Source of the DNA: Phaseolus vulgaris
Taxonomy: Eukaryota > Streptophyta > Magnoliopsida > Fabales > Fabaceae
Length of the DNA: 64,000 nucleotides
Reading direction: 5' to 3'
Assembly (NCBI RefSeq): GCF_000499845.2
Contig: NC_023756.2
Location: 42,843,393 to 42,907,392 of the forward strand
The stretch's first letter is position 1, and each line of letters opens with the position of its first letter. The notes beneath the pieces are model-generated. The model was not told where the DNA came from, made no database searches, and worked only from the letters and a program-made list of their open reading frames with translations. Positions 32,766-44,386 of this stretch are shown piece by piece. A program made the position numbers and the translations under genes.

Positions 32766-33705
32766 AGATGAACACCTGGGGTCAGAACGCGAGAAGCAAT
32801 AGAGCACCGATCAGTCATCGAGTGCATGGTCATTGGGGTCTCATGTTACACGCAGTTAAGCTGGGACTGAGGTTCCCAGCGAGAGCGTTACGCACGGACC
32901 TCGCATGAACATATCTCAGAGAATCGTGCATGAGAGTGGCCTGAGGGAGCTAGCAAACCGGTCGGTGATTGGCGACTTCCTCAACCCATTACGTGCATGA
33001 CATCGTGAAGGGGAAATCGTTTGCGCAGAGAGCAATGCTTGGTGAGTGTGCCTAGACCAGCCACACCTGGCGTTCTCCTGAGAGTATGCGATTTACCCAG
33101 ATAAAAGGAATGCGCTAAGTTACTCCGCAAGGGAATAACTTAGACACACAGAGAGAAGCGCTAGAGCCTTCAAGTAGTGACACGTGTGTGGTTAGTTGCA
33201 TGCCTCCACGTGTCATCATCTGAGAGGGGCGCGGTCCAGACAAAGGTGCACTCCGTGCCGTTAAAGGTACAGACAAGCGCAGACACGCGCAGACACTCCC
33301 GTTTTACTGATTCTGGAGGTACGTTGCCACAGAAAAGCGCAACAGGGTTCTGACACATGCCAGAGGGGCATAACAGAATTCTGTTAGGAGCAAATACAGA
33401 GGGAGGCATAAAAGAGAATCAGAGTGAGATTCAGGGAGGGTTTTTTTACACACATTACTACACAGTTTTTCTATTTGGTGGTTCTGTGATCTAACTTGAT
33501 TGTCGGAGTGCAAACGGCCGCTAGAGGCGCCGTCTGTGTGTTTTGCAGGTCGTGTTTGGAGATCCTAGAGAAGGTTCTGAGGGTGATTTTGCAGATAACA
33601 CAGTCGCGTAGACGGGGTAGGGAGAGAGCTACGAAGCGATTCCTCCACGCTCGAGTTGTCGGCAGGATCAACGACGAAGCCTTGGATTTGAGAACATATT
33701 CTTTT
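32766..33705. other. Tat element 3' untranslated region
   Basis: GC-richer non-coding sequence from the ~80-bp repeat to the polypurine tract. No conserved reading frame; overlapping frames on both strands here lack any family resemblance. Confidence 0.65.
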
Positions 33706-33719
33706 CAAGAGGGAGGGGA
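33706..33719 (+). other. Polypurine tract of the Tat element
   Basis: AAGAGGGAGGGGA ends directly at the 3' LTR start TGATGGAAGAGG, the standard plus-strand primer position. Confidence 0.85.
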
Positions 33720-34156
33720 TGATGGAAGAGGCCCCAGCACCAATCCATTGAAAGGCCACCAAAATGTCAAATTGAGGCAACCACTAGAGTTATGGTCAAA
33801 GAGGGGTCAAGAGGACGCATTCTACATGTCATAAACTCTAATGTAGATTAGATTTTAATTTCTTGTCAAAATTAAATTAGGAATTTTATTTGTAATTTTT
33901 CCTTAGATGAAATTTGGCACCTAAAAACTAACCTTGGTTAAATTAGGATTTCTAAAACACCTAATTTTAACCAAGGTCGGTTATGTTTAACCAAGGCACA
34001 TTTAATACATGAGTGAATTGCTGCCAAAATTGTGCCAATATCACTCTTTGCCCAAAACCTCCTAGGTTAGGCTTTTAATCTTCACAAATTCGCCCTTTCC
34101 AAGTAGAGTTGGCCTCACCACTCTCAAATCCTACCTATCATGCACCTTCAAGATCA
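33720..34156 (+). repeat. 3' LTR of the Tat element
   Basis: 437 bp, TGATGGAAG...CAAGATCA (TGAT/ATCA ends), followed by the duplication CCACC at 34157-34161. Matches the left LTR remnant over its first 164 bp. Confidence 0.85.
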
Positions 34157-34300
34157 CCACCACTCTTAGGAGGACCTTGTTCCATCTCCAATCTGTTTAG
34201 CTTCAACAATTCATCAACAAAATCGAAAATAGGAAGGAACAAATTCATCATTACCCTCACTGTAAGGAGGGGGTTTAACTATCAACTAGGATGTTCCTCC

Positions 34301-34700
34301 TTAGCGCTCTCACTCGACAGGGGAGGTGTTCTTCTATGAACCTACCTCTGCACTCACGAGGCCTCTACGCAAGGGAAACAAACCCTCAACCGACCTCAGC
34401 TTCGTTCAAGGGCGAGAAGGATTTATCTGATGAATTATTTCGTTCAACCTTAGCGCTTTCACTCGAGAGGGGAGGTGTTCTCTTATGAACCTACCTCTCC
34501 GCTCACAAGACTTGTAACGCAAGGAAAACAAGTCCTTAACTGACCTCGGCTTCGCTCAAGGGCGAGGAGGATTTATCTGGCGAACTATTTCGTTCAACCT
34601 TGGCGCTTTCACTCGAGAGGGGAGGTGTTCTCTTACGAACCTACCTCTCCCCTCGCAAGACTTCTAACGCAAGGAAAACAAGTCCTTAACTGAATTGTAC
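34301..34700. repeat. 149-bp tandem repeat of element B
   Basis: TTAGCGCT.TCACTCGA starts at 34301, 34450 and 34600 (third has TTGG). Each unit runs through CGAGGTGTTCT-like, ACCTACCTCT and CAAGGGCGAG phrases. The third copy is incomplete. Corresponds in position to the tandem-repeat spacer downstream of pol in the Tat element. Confidence 0.9.
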
Positions 34701-34838
34701 ATAACTCGAGAAAATATTTTTATCGAAATTTATTTGGTGACCTCATTAAAAAGCCCTTATAAGGGAAAAAAGAGTGTCCCCTAGTACCATGTACAACGTT
34801 ATTACTTAACTGAAATAAAACTTGAAGCCAGCCGCATT

Positions 34839-35420
34839 TCATGTGCGAGGAATCGGGCCTCGTTTCAACATCTCAAGTCTGCATGTTTTGTTCCCGATGA
34901 CCTCCACTACTCTGAAAGAACCAGTCCATACGGGGGAGACCTGACGTGAAACCAATGGGGCTGCCTTCTCTAGTACCAGGTGTCTTTCCTCAGGTCTTTG
35001 CCGTACTCTGCCCACTGAGCATATGAGTTTTTGAAACTGGTCATATTTCTGAACAAGGACTGAAATGATCGCCTGATTGATTACCACTAGATACAAACTA
35101 AATGACGTGTTTGGCTGTGGTTTGCACAGGACTAGAGGGTTGGCTAAGTACTCCTTCAACCTAATGAACGCCTCTTTACTCTCTTGGTAAGGGAGGTCGC
35201 CCCCTCCTCCAACTAATGCAAATCCAGACAAGACAGGCATGTGCCTCGCCAGTGGGCGCCTTTCTGGGTTTGTCTTCATACCACACTCAGTGAGCAAGGA
35301 ACCCAGAAACTTCTCTAGTTCTATTCCGATCACACCCTTCTCGGGGTCCGGTTTCAGCTTGTACTCAGCTATCTTTACGAACAGACCTTCTAAGTTAATT
35401 AAGTGTCGTTCCTTCGCCCT
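34839..35420 (-). pseudogene. Element B pol remnant: RT end fused to integrase C-terminus
   Basis: Minus strand. EYKLKPDPEKGVIGIELEKF corresponds to the segment just after YVDD in the Tat RT. It then passes through the RNase H entry (AFIRLKEYLANPLVLCKPQ, then LVLEKAAPL) and jumps directly to the integrase C-terminus (VSPVWTGSFRVVEVIGNKTC, ending RGPIPRT). The second RNase H and the integrase core are deleted, and upstream of 35420 the frame passes into pre-RT linker without fingers, palm or YVDD. Clearly non-functional. Confidence 0.82.
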
Positions 35421-35684
35421 CTGATGGACAGGTCGGACCTTGACATTCAGATCCTGCGCCGTTTGATCGGGGGTGTCGCTAAGCTTGGAGACCTTCCCTC
35501 TAATCTCTCTTTCCCCTGGGTCGCCAAACGGATCATGTCTGCTCTCCTGGGCTATCTACCCGCGGGCAATTTTTGCTTTGGTCCAGGCAGTTTCGGTGCA
35601 ACTGACCTCGGGCTGGGGGACCTCCTTTGTGTTTGGTGGTCTAGTAGTGACCATGAATACCCCTCTCTTTGTTTTGAGGTTGTT

Positions 35685-36176
35685 CTAGTAACATCTCTTG
35701 GCATCCTTCTGATCTGACTTGATGGTAATCACCTTTCCTGCCAAGTTAGGAAGCTTCATCTTTATGTGCCTCGTTGACGGCACCGCCCCTAACCTATTCA
35801 GCATAAGTCTGCCCAACAACATGTTATAAGCAGAGGAGGCATTGACGACAAGGTACCTGAAGCTCTCCGTACGTGACGCGGTACCATCCGTAAAGGTGGT
35901 CCTCAGCTCTAAGTGGTCGCGCACCTCTACATGGTCTCCCATGAAACCGCACAGACAGCCACCATAGGGCCTCAGCATGTCAGGGGACAATTGCAGTTTG
36001 TTGAAAGTCGTCCAGAACATTAGGTCTACCGAGCTTCCCTGATCTACTAGCACACGGTGCACCTTCCTTCCTGCGGTTACCACTGAGATCACCACCGGGT
36101 CGTTTTCATGGGGAACAGCATCCTGAAGGTCGGCCTTGGTGAAGACAAGGTTGACATCGAAAGCATCGTCGGTCCT
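35685..36176 (-). pseudogene. Element B protease remnant
   Basis: Minus-strand frame with FTKADLQDAVPHENDPVVIS, VDQGSSVDLMFW (retropepsin catalytic region), LRPYGGCLCGF and AYNMLLGRLMLNRLGAVPS, closely paralleling 15930-16340 of the Tat element. No stop in this piece, but there is no gag before it and no RT core after it. The open frame extends rightwards past 36176 into an unrelated LTR fragment. Confidence 0.82.
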
Positions 36177-36640
36177 TTGTGTTGAACCAAGTGTGTTCAA
36201 GCTTTGAAGAATCCAAACCCTTTGAAGGATGATGAAAGGCTGGTTGTGCTTGTTGTTGTTGAGTTGTCTTTTAGATAGGTTATGGGGTAGAATTAATGTA
36301 TAATACACTCTTGATTGAATCCAAAGCATAGGCATTCTCAATTCTTTTAAAAGAAAAGTGTTTTTCAAACTAAGTGAAAAACAACCTGTTGTTTTGTCGA
36401 AACAACCGATTGTTTTATACTTAGGTGTTTTTAGAAAAGGTTGAAAACTGTTTTTATGGTTGACTTGCTATCAAAACCAAAACAATCGATTGATTCGTGG
36501 AAACAACCGATTGTTTGTTTTGGTACCATAACAGAAAACTGTTTTATGCTTTGACTGAGCATTAGATTCGCATCATCAAAGAGCACATACAAAAGGCAAT
36601 GAGGTTAAGTGACTATCACTATCCATATGTTGTTTTGATT
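36177..36640. repeat. Fragment of an LTR from another element
   Basis: Begins TGTGTTGAACCAAGTG and has repeated AAACAACCGATTGTTT-type phrases with a TATA-like TATAATACACTC. No partner LTR or coding sequence was found. Identity as an LTR is judged from style and its TG start; the right edge, where unit 2 resumes, is uncertain. Confidence 0.45.
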
Positions 36641-37418
36641 TTTTAATTTTTTGTTGTATTTTGAAGTAAATCTGAGATATTTAAGGAATACCTTAACCCG
36701 TATACAAAAATTCTCCCTAAGCACACCCCTCCTACTATCAATGAACCTATATAATGTCCCTTTTATTCTAGGATCCTCACTTGTGTCAGCCAATAAAATG
36801 CGCTTATAACCTATCCATATGTATATACCTATAGATCCATCTACATGTAATTATATATGAATTTATATGTAAGTAATTATATTGTCAATTTATCTGTATA
36901 AGCAATTATATTTGCAAATAAAATCACATGAACTTACCCATACATTTAGAAATCCTCCAGTATTTTACTTTCAAATTCTTTTTCATTGGTAATTCATTGC
37001 AAGTATTATCTACAAATTTCTTATATTAACTATGAATTAATTTTTCATTGTTGTGAAACTAATAAGATTAAGGCATATGTTTTTATTATTATCAATGGTA
37101 TATGAAAACAGCTTCTTCTACATGTCAATAAGATGTTAATATATATTGGAACCTAATTGAAATATTCCTTCAAAACTTTTAATACCAAAAAAAAATAGAT
37201 ATCCATATAATGGACATGAAAAAATTATCTTAATGTAATTAAAAAATAATAAGAAACATAATGTTCCATAAAAAAATAATTAAAGAATACACAATATCAT
37301 ATTAAAGTTGTATTTCATCCTTTAATTAACCATTAAATAATTAAGGGATACACAATAATAATAAAAACAATAGAGATATATCACTTTCGAAAGAAATGAA
37401 ACAGCATCAAACCCGTGG

Positions 37419-38748
37419 TTAAAAATTTGACATAGCAAAGTCAACACCATTTTCAGTACGAATCGTTTTGATATTAGTTTTGAAATGATTTTGAACGAAA
37501 ATAGTGAAGTTAGTGATGTGCTGACGCACTTCAGATTTGTTATGCAATAGAATAACCCAAGTATAACATGAGTAATCATCAACAATAGTCAAGAAATAAT
37601 GAAAACCTTGCAAAGAAATAATGGAACATGGTCCCCAAATATCAAAGTGTAGAAGATCAAAAATAGCAGAGGTAACAATATTGCTTAAAGTGAAAGGAAG
37701 TTTTCTCTGTTTTGCACGACTACAAGTGTCACATACATGATGAGTATCAACCGTAATAAAAGAGTATTGTTTCCTTAAGACATATAACCTTTCAAGTGAA
37801 AGGTGTCCTAGTCTATAATGCCACAATGTTTTGTCCGTGATATTACAATTAATAAAAGAAGCAAAATAATGCAGTTTAGAACAGCTAGAAGTAGGCAAGG
37901 TAGTGACAAGGTACAAGTCAGCAGTGGTTTTAACCGTACCAATCCTCTCTTGGGTGAGATTGTCATGTATAATGCAGTGGGTTGAAGTGAAAGTTAATGT
38001 TAAAGTGCATTTAAGTTGGTATGTGAGTTTAGAAACAAATATTAACTTTAATTGAAAATGAGGCAAATATAACACATCAGACAAATAAAACTTATTATAA
38101 AAACGTACTAAACTAGAATATGTGGCATAAATAGTTTGACTATTTGGAAGACTGATTAAGACATGTTTAATTTTAGTATAAGTAGTAAAAATGTTCAAAT
38201 TGTTGCAAACATGATCTGTGGCACCAGAATCAATAATCCAAGATTCTTTTATAGCAGATAGTGAAGAGAGAAACTTACCTATTGAAGATTGCTCAGTATT
38301 GGGGATTTCATCCGCATAGAAGGTGCCGGCTTGATTAATTTGAGTGTGAGGGGAAGGATTCTCAAGGTTTTGTTGACGCAAAATGTTGGTCAGGAATTGA
38401 CACTGATGTGATGTAAGTTGAATCCCCTTTACATTCTGTTCTTTAGGAAAAACGCTCAGAAAAAGTGTAAGTAGTAATCATATTATTGGCTTGGGATGTC
38501 TAATTGGTGAATTTGTAGCCAGGAGGGAACCCATGCTTTTTATAACAGGTGTCGACGGTGTGGCCAAGACTATTACAAAAAGTGCAGACTTTTCTAGTAG
38601 AAGAAAACTTTGAGGTTTTAATATTACCAAAAGGAAAACCCACTTTGCGAAAACAAATAGCCTCAATATGACCGTATTTACCACAAAAATTGCATGTAAT
38701 AGTGTGACTACTATTAAAACTACTAAGACTAGGGTTTTCATTAGACAT
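37419..38748 (-). pseudogene. copia gag-protease-integrase fragment (unit 2)
   Basis: Starts MSNENPSLSSFNSSHT at 38748, with zinc knuckles CNFCGKYGHIEAIC and CTFCNSLGHTVDTC. The second frame (38381-37419, 320 codons) keeps protease with WIIDSGATDHVC, GAG-pre-integrase (LWHYRLGHLS) and the integrase start (DIWGP, VDDYSCYTW) open throughout. Here the protease reads DSG, whereas unit 1 has DSS and an extra stop, so this copy has decayed less. The break near 37419 removes the rest of integrase and all of RT. Confidence 0.85.
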
Positions 38749-39206
38749 TTTCTAAGAGATTTTGAATCACAATCAAGATTTTGAAAGAGAATAGAAAAGA
38801 TACCCAAGAACAACAAATGAGGAAATAAAGATAAGAGAAAAGAGCAACAGAACTCTTCATTCGAAGAGCTCTGATACCATATTACAGTCAATGAAGATGA
38901 ATATTCCTTATCTGATGTGGTGCATCAAATGGAGCACACGTAATCGCACGTAACCGCAATCAACAAAGGTAGGTTCTGATGAACCCTAATTGCAAATGAA
39001 AAAGAGACAATGACTTAAGCATAAAAGAGAGAAAAATAGAGAAAAGAAAATACAAAAGAAATTCTTATTTACTTGTGCATATGAGAATAAAATACATGGT
39101 GTATATATAAGAAAAAGACTAAGACCTAGCTGAAACAGAAAAAGGAAAGTTAGGTCAAACAAACAAAGCCCAATAACATAAAACAGAAAAACTAAATATG
39201 TTAACA
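37419..39206 (-). mobile_element. Truncated copia fragment, unit 2 copy
   Basis: Same structure and break as 2205-3988: LTR 38880-39206, primer-binding site 38868-38879, zinc-knuckle gag remnant (38748), protease to integrase start (38381-37419). It was duplicated with the unit and was not inserted independently. Confidence 0.88.
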
Positions 39207-39867
39207 TCCGAGAGGTATTACTCTAGACTTAGGTGGAGTTATTTTTCTTTTGTTTTCATTAGCGTTTTAGTATTCGTGGCAAACTAGACTTCATCTCTCA
39301 AAATATTTAGTGAATTTCCTTTAGTCTTTAGAAACACATTTAAATTTTTTAATTGGAAGATGCTTCCATGAACCACAGTCTTCCTTCAAAGAGTATTAGA
39401 CCCACATAGGACCACTTTAGGATATTCTATACAACTTCAATGAAACTATTAAGAAATACACTTTATGTTTAACTCAACCTTATATAATCGGTTTATAAAG
39501 TGAAGTTTGCACTCACTTATATACTATAAAATGTTATTATCTGTAGTTGATTTGTAATTTTCAAACAGAACCTATGCAACGTCCCTTTTATTATAGGATC
39601 CTTATATGTAATTACCTGTATAGATCCATCCACATCTAATAATATATAAATTTAAATGTAGATAATTATATTATGAATTTATATGTAACCAGTTATATAT
39701 GCGAATAAAATCACATGTAGTTACCTACACATTAGAAATCCTCAAGTATTTTACTTACAAATTCTTTTTTATTGGTATATAGAGATTATTAAGTTTTATC
39801 AACAAATTTCTTAAATTAACTATGTATTAATTTTTCATTGTAGTGAAAATAATAAGATTAGCGCGCG

Positions 39868-39902
<35 letters not shown>

Positions 39903-40571
39903 TTTTTATTATATTATCAATGGTATATGAAAAGAACATCTTCTACCTGTCAATAACTTGAACTTAATTGAAATATTCCTTCAAAACTTTTAATACCTAA
40001 AAAATACGCATCCATATATGAAAAAGTTATCTAAATAATAAGAAACATATTCCATAAAAAAATAATTAAAGAATACACAATATCATACCAAAGTAGTATT
40101 TCATCATTTAATTAACTATTTAATAATTAAAGGATACTCATAAATAATAAAAACAATAGAGATATCATAACTTTCGAAAGAAATAAAACAGCACAAACCC
40201 GTGGTTAAAATTTTCTTTAGTTTTTTATGATGAATTTTTAAAATTAAGAGAGATTTTTATACATCCAAAATTTCTTTAGTGGTAAGAAGCTTGAGTTTAC
40301 CTAATCAATATACTATTAGAAAATAATTTTTAATTTTAAAGAATCCACTAGTGGTTTGTATAAAATTGAGTTAAACTTAAAATATACTTCATAATATATC
40401 AGAGTCATTCAAAGTTTATCGTAATGAAACAGAGTTTAGAAAATTGAATCAAACTTAAAATACACTTCTTAATAAACGAATTTATATATATAAAAAAATA
40501 ACTTCAAAATAGTTCTACCACAACACTCATATATCTAATAGGAACATTTTATTAAACCTTGTGAAGGTTCT
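39207..40571. other. AT-rich 3' flank of Kunitz gene 2
   Basis: Counterpart of 3989-5213. Nothing coding. Contains the right copy of the diverged repeat and the (AT)14 microsatellite (39871-39898). Confidence 0.75.
39871..39898. repeat. (AT)14 microsatellite
   Basis: 28 bp perfect AT, preceded by GCGCGCGCAC; the longest of the three paralogous arrays. Confidence 0.95.
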
Positions 40572-41186
40572 TCAACCAATATTAATAAGTTGAAAATTAA
40601 AGGGAACATTAGTGTGAGAATCATCCATCAAAACAAGATGCCTTCCTTCATGATCATTAGTTCTCCCAATACTAAAACAAGTGTTGTGGTTAGTGTTGTT
40701 GCTGCAGAATGCAAAGTTATAACCCTCACCATATTTCTTAAACATAAACGTTCCACTTAAGATCTGCTTCCCTAGATGGTCTCCATTCTTACCTATAGCA
40801 ATCCATTTTTTAGGAAAATCATCAACTACCACCCACTCTGAGGATTCAGCACAATAAGGAATAAAACCAAATCTAATCTCTAATGGTGTCTCTGTCAGTA
40901 TGACACCTGAGCTTCTTCCTTCTATGTTGAATCTCAGATTGACCCCAAGATCAAATTTACTTGTAACAGCAACGTTGCATACTGAGTTCCGACCAAAATC
41001 TGACGTTACTCCACCACCTTGTGGACCATGACGATTAAGATCTGAAAGACGGTATTGAACAAAAGGAGAAATGGGTAAACCATTTGAGTCACGGACTTGT
41101 TCAGGAACCCTAGAGAATGCTAATGGAAGAAAGTTGGAAGTGAAGAGAAGGAAGAAAGAGAGAGTGAGGGATATTGTAGACTTCAT
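40572..41186 (-). CDS. Kunitz-type protease inhibitor, copy 2
   Basis: 204 residues, intronless and intact. Differs from copy 1 at six residues (S42F, V49D, L62S, I69V, T116S, T193N), none at the four cysteines (70, 112, 161, 170), the signal peptide (1-25) or the presumed inhibitory-loop region. The upstream sequence is also near-identical over several hundred bases, so the two genes probably share regulation. The close match and the shared truncated copia fragment make this a recent duplicate by the segmental event. Secreted Kunitz fold expected; target protease not predictable from sequence. Confidence 0.95.
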   Translation of the reverse strand: MKSTISLTLSFFLLFTSNFLPLAFSRVPEQVRDSNGLPISPFVQYRLSDLNRHGPQGGGVTSDFGRNSVCNVAVTSKFDLGVNLRFNIEGRSSGVILTETPLEIRFGFIPYCAESSEWVVVDDFPKKWIAIGKNGDHLGKQILSGTFMFKKYGEGYNFAFCSNNTNHNTCFSIGRTNDHEGRHLVLMDDSHTNVPFNFQLINIG

Positions 41187-41223
41187 GGTTTATGATAATG
41201 TGTTTAGTTTTGGTTCAATCTCC

Positions 41224-41230
41224 TTTTATA
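41224..41230 (-). promoter_or_regulatory. TATA box of Kunitz gene 2
   Basis: TATAAAA on the minus strand, 38 bases before the ATG at 41186, in the same context as copy 1. Confidence 0.65.
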
Positions 41231-41966
41231 AAAAAATTTCTAGGTTTACTCATTAATGTTTTTTATGAAACTATCACCACATTTATTATTTATTCATGCA
41301 TTTTATTTATTTATTTTTACGCGTTTTTATGTGTGTGTTTGTGTGATGAATGCATTTATTATATATTTTTATTGAATTCAAAATTGTTGTGTTTTTATTG
41401 ATGAGTTCATTAATTAATAGATATGTTTCCTAGAATCCAATTTTGAAGTTATAAATGTTGGGTCAAATTGCGCTTTTTTTCCTTAATAGCGAGATTTTTT
41501 GTAATTATTTTTTAAATAAAAGATGAATTGAAAAAGTATTTGTATTGAGTATATCATTAGGATAAGAAAACTATTTGTAAGGTAACGAATGAGAGAAACG
41601 ATACTATTTCCTATATTAGCACTACTTTCATTTAATAATTATTTTAATATTTGGTAGATAAATTAAAAATAGCAATTAATGTGTTACTTGTTAATATATC
41701 TTTCCGGTCTAAATAAACCCATTACTAATTTAACATCCAAATCACACTCAAATTCATCCAAAACATCAAGTATATTGATATTCATTTGCGAATGAATTAA
41801 TAATATCATAACTTCACATTACTTCAAAAAATCATAAGCAAAGGAACATATATAAACATTCATATACATAATAATTCAACTACCACATTCTTCACAATCT
41901 AAACAAGCATTACATTGATGTAATGCTTATATTAACTTCCCTTACGTGGAGGTAGTTTGTCTATAA

Positions 41967-42419
41967 CTAAAAAAACATTTCTTTGATACTTTTAGAAATC
42001 CTCTCTACCTTAACACTTAGCTGCACAACGTCCGAATCCAAATGAGTGTTGCCCGATTTTTCTCCTGTTACCAACTGTGCATAAGGTTGATTATTCACCT
42101 TTGGTCTCCAAGTATTCCGAGGCTGAACATGTCCTTTCTTTGATAACCACTCTTTCTTAAACACCTCACTCCTTCGAAACCTTGATAAATTCACTTGCAA
42201 CTTCCACGTTCCGATCCAGATCGAGTCCAACTTCCTTTCCAATGCAACTTCATCCACCACTCCTTTAAACCTAACGAACCCAAAACGACGATTTCTTTTA
42301 TTGAGCTTTCTTGAAATGAAAATGTCCAAAATTCTACCCCACCTCTGAAAAACTTTCCAGAGTTCACTCTCAAGGAAGTCGTTTGGAAAATTTGTGAAGA
42401 AATGCGATGTATCAGCCAT
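41967..42419 (-). pseudogene. RRM-domain reading frame, LINE ORF1-like (copy 2)
   Basis: 150 codons from MADTSHFFTNF. Same RNP2/RNP1 layout (RRFGFVRFKGV) as copy 1, with about a dozen substitutions such as V35L-type and P-to-S changes. A frame change upstream of MADTS removes the first 13 residues of the longer frame seen in copy 1. The core RRM is uninterrupted in both copies, although no LINE endonuclease or RT is nearby. Absent from unit 3, where the corresponding interval is deleted. Confidence 0.6.
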
Positions 42420-43138
42420 TGAACCTACACTCTCTCCACTGCATAAGATTCGTGCTCATAGTAAGAATAAAAAAAACAATTTGTTATATTTTTCTTTGGT
42501 AAATAGATTTTCTGATATATAAATAGAGTTCGCAATCAATTTTGCTGTTTTTTTCTTTAATAAATTGATTTTTTCATATATAAATAAAAATCACAATTAA
42601 TTTCTTTTTTAAATCGATTTTTTTGGTTTTGGGTTTATTATAATATTTTATAAATTAGTTTTTATTACAAATTTATTATATTGGAATTTTAATTACTGCA
42701 AAGAATTATAATCTGTTATTATAATTTCTTTTAACATCAATTTTTTTTTCCACTCCAAAGAATTATAACAAACAAAAATATTATGTTATTAATATTGATT
42801 TTGTTTATAATTTTCTGGTATATTTTTAATATTTATAAAATTTTCTGTTTTATTTATATTTTTGTAGGCTTTTATGTTTATATAAATATTTTTTTATAAT
42901 TATTATAATCTCTTATAGATTTATTTTTTAATTTTAATTAGTTATGATGGTTCAATATTTGGAGTAGATTTTTAAACGTGAATTACTTACTGGAATGTTT
43001 TTCAATTTTTAAATATATTGTGTTAATTGAATATTCAATTTTAAATTTCACAATTTAATGCAAACACAATAATTTAAAAAATTTAATTAACTATTATTTA
43101 TACACATAAATCACTCATATTTTATTATTTATAATTTT
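42420..43138. other. T-rich non-coding end of unit 2
   Basis: Low-complexity AT sequence. 42620-42910 has no counterpart in unit 1 at about 8100-8110, so one copy gained or lost about 300 bp. No gene seen. Confidence 0.7.
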
Positions 43139-44381
43139 TTATTACAAAGGTGAAATTGTAAATTTATATTTTATATCTTTAAAAAAATTATAAATATTCT
43201 ATCAACCATTACATTACTCACAAATTTCAATCAATTCTTCACATCAATCCAAACACAATCACTTCTTTCACATTTTTCTCTTAAATCTCACACGTTCATT
43301 CCCTCAAATATTCATACTTTGACTGCTCAATTCAAACGCAACCTTAAAATAATTTAAAGTAAAACTAGAAAAATTATGAGCCTAAACTATAATACCAAGT
43401 ATAATAATAACAATATTCTAATTCCAAATATAATTAGTCAGTGGATGTATCAATTATGTGATAGGAATCTGAAATGTTTTTTAAGGGTCTTTAATTTAAT
43501 ATATCAAAAGAACAAGACAATTAACAATATATCAAGTAAAGAAGATTGAGAGGAAAAAGAACCCCAAGGATACATATAATATTTTTCAATTACTTTAGTT
43601 AATTTTATTTACTATTACTTTTATGTTTTACTAGCAATAAAAAAATAAGAAAGAAATCCAAGATTTATTGTCATACAAGACTTGAGCCTCTCTTATGACA
43701 TCTTATTAGTTGAGTTTTTTTTATTAATAATGAATTAATCAAATAAAATAAAACAATTTAGAGGTGTTTTAACTCTTATTAAAAATCTCCATCTAAAACT
43801 AGTTTTATATCTGAGGAAATAATTATTCCACGTTAATTTAAATTCCAAGGATGTATCAGAAGATCCTACCTGTTGTACCATCCTTCCTTCCTTGCAAATT
43901 TCATAAATAAGTCTAAATATCAATCCTAAAAGTTGAGATGAAAAATATTATTAGAACAACTTGGAAATCTTGTCCAATTTTACAACTTTATTAGAAAAAA
44001 AATCAATACAAAAATACAATCACATAGTGAAAAAATAAAATACAATAAAACAACTAATACTTAGGTGATTACTCAAAATGTTCTTGTTGTGGTAAGGTAA
44101 TGATAAAAAAGAGTTCAAACAATAAGATAAATAAAACACAATGTTTCGTTCGAGTCTCGATCCCTCTTAACATGTAAATTAATTTAAAAATAATGCATTT
44201 GATTTCAAAAAAATTTATTTTTAAATGAGAGATATAATGTTTTAGAACATGATCATGTTTTTTAATATTTTTCCAGCAAAACAAAAATATTTTATCATAA
44301 CATACTTGAAATCACAAAATGCCCAATACTTCTTTCAAAATGCCTAACTTGACATATGAGCAAATCAAGGCATAAAAAGGA

Positions 44382-44386
44382 CTTAC
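44382..44386. repeat. Target-site duplication CTTAC, left (copia element 1)
   Basis: CTTAC before the LTR at 44387 is repeated at 48985-48989 directly after the 3' LTR. Confidence 0.9.

Larger units (their letters stand above)
15117..34156 (+). mobile_element. Large Tat-type Ty3/gypsy retrotransposon (19 kb with nested insertions)
   Basis: Order: truncated left LTR (15117-15280), gag remnant and pol (15296-22410, plus strand), tandem-repeat region, antisense gene (31894-29603, minus strand), PPT (about 33706-33719), 3' LTR (33720-34156). Flanked by the 5-bp duplication CCACC and inserted in element B. A deletion removed most of the 5' LTR, the primer-binding site and N-terminal gag. A CACTA element and a gag-only LTR element sit inside it. 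A second RNase H domain and an antisense ORF between pol and the 3' LTR are hallmarks of the Tat/Ogre group. Confidence 0.88.
34157..36176 (-). mobile_element. Element B (Tat-type gypsy, inverted), pol-side piece
   Basis: Minus-strand continuation of element B after the nested 19-kb insertion. From its 5' side (right): protease, linker, a short RT remnant fused to the integrase end, then three ~149-bp tandem repeats (34301 to about 34700). RT catalytic core and most of integrase are deleted. The right end stops inside the gag/protease linker at about 36176 against an LTR fragment. Confidence 0.8.
36655..43138. repeat. Segmental duplication unit 2, main part
   Basis: Collinear with about 1459-8346 of unit 1: diverged repeat, copia fragment, Kunitz gene, RRM frame. 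Differences: the ~820-bp block of unit 1 (about 6383-7200) is absent at about 41728, and about 300 bp of extra T-rich sequence is present at about 42620-42910. Confidence 0.9.

Noticed and set aside
33170..33834. Several 60-110 codon frames around the Tat PPT and LTR
   Set aside because: They overlap on both strands, straddle the PPT/LTR boundary and show no conserved motif.
34301..34700. Possible CRISPR-like array
   Set aside because: Repeats are contiguous 149-bp tandem units without spacers, in plant retrotransposon DNA.
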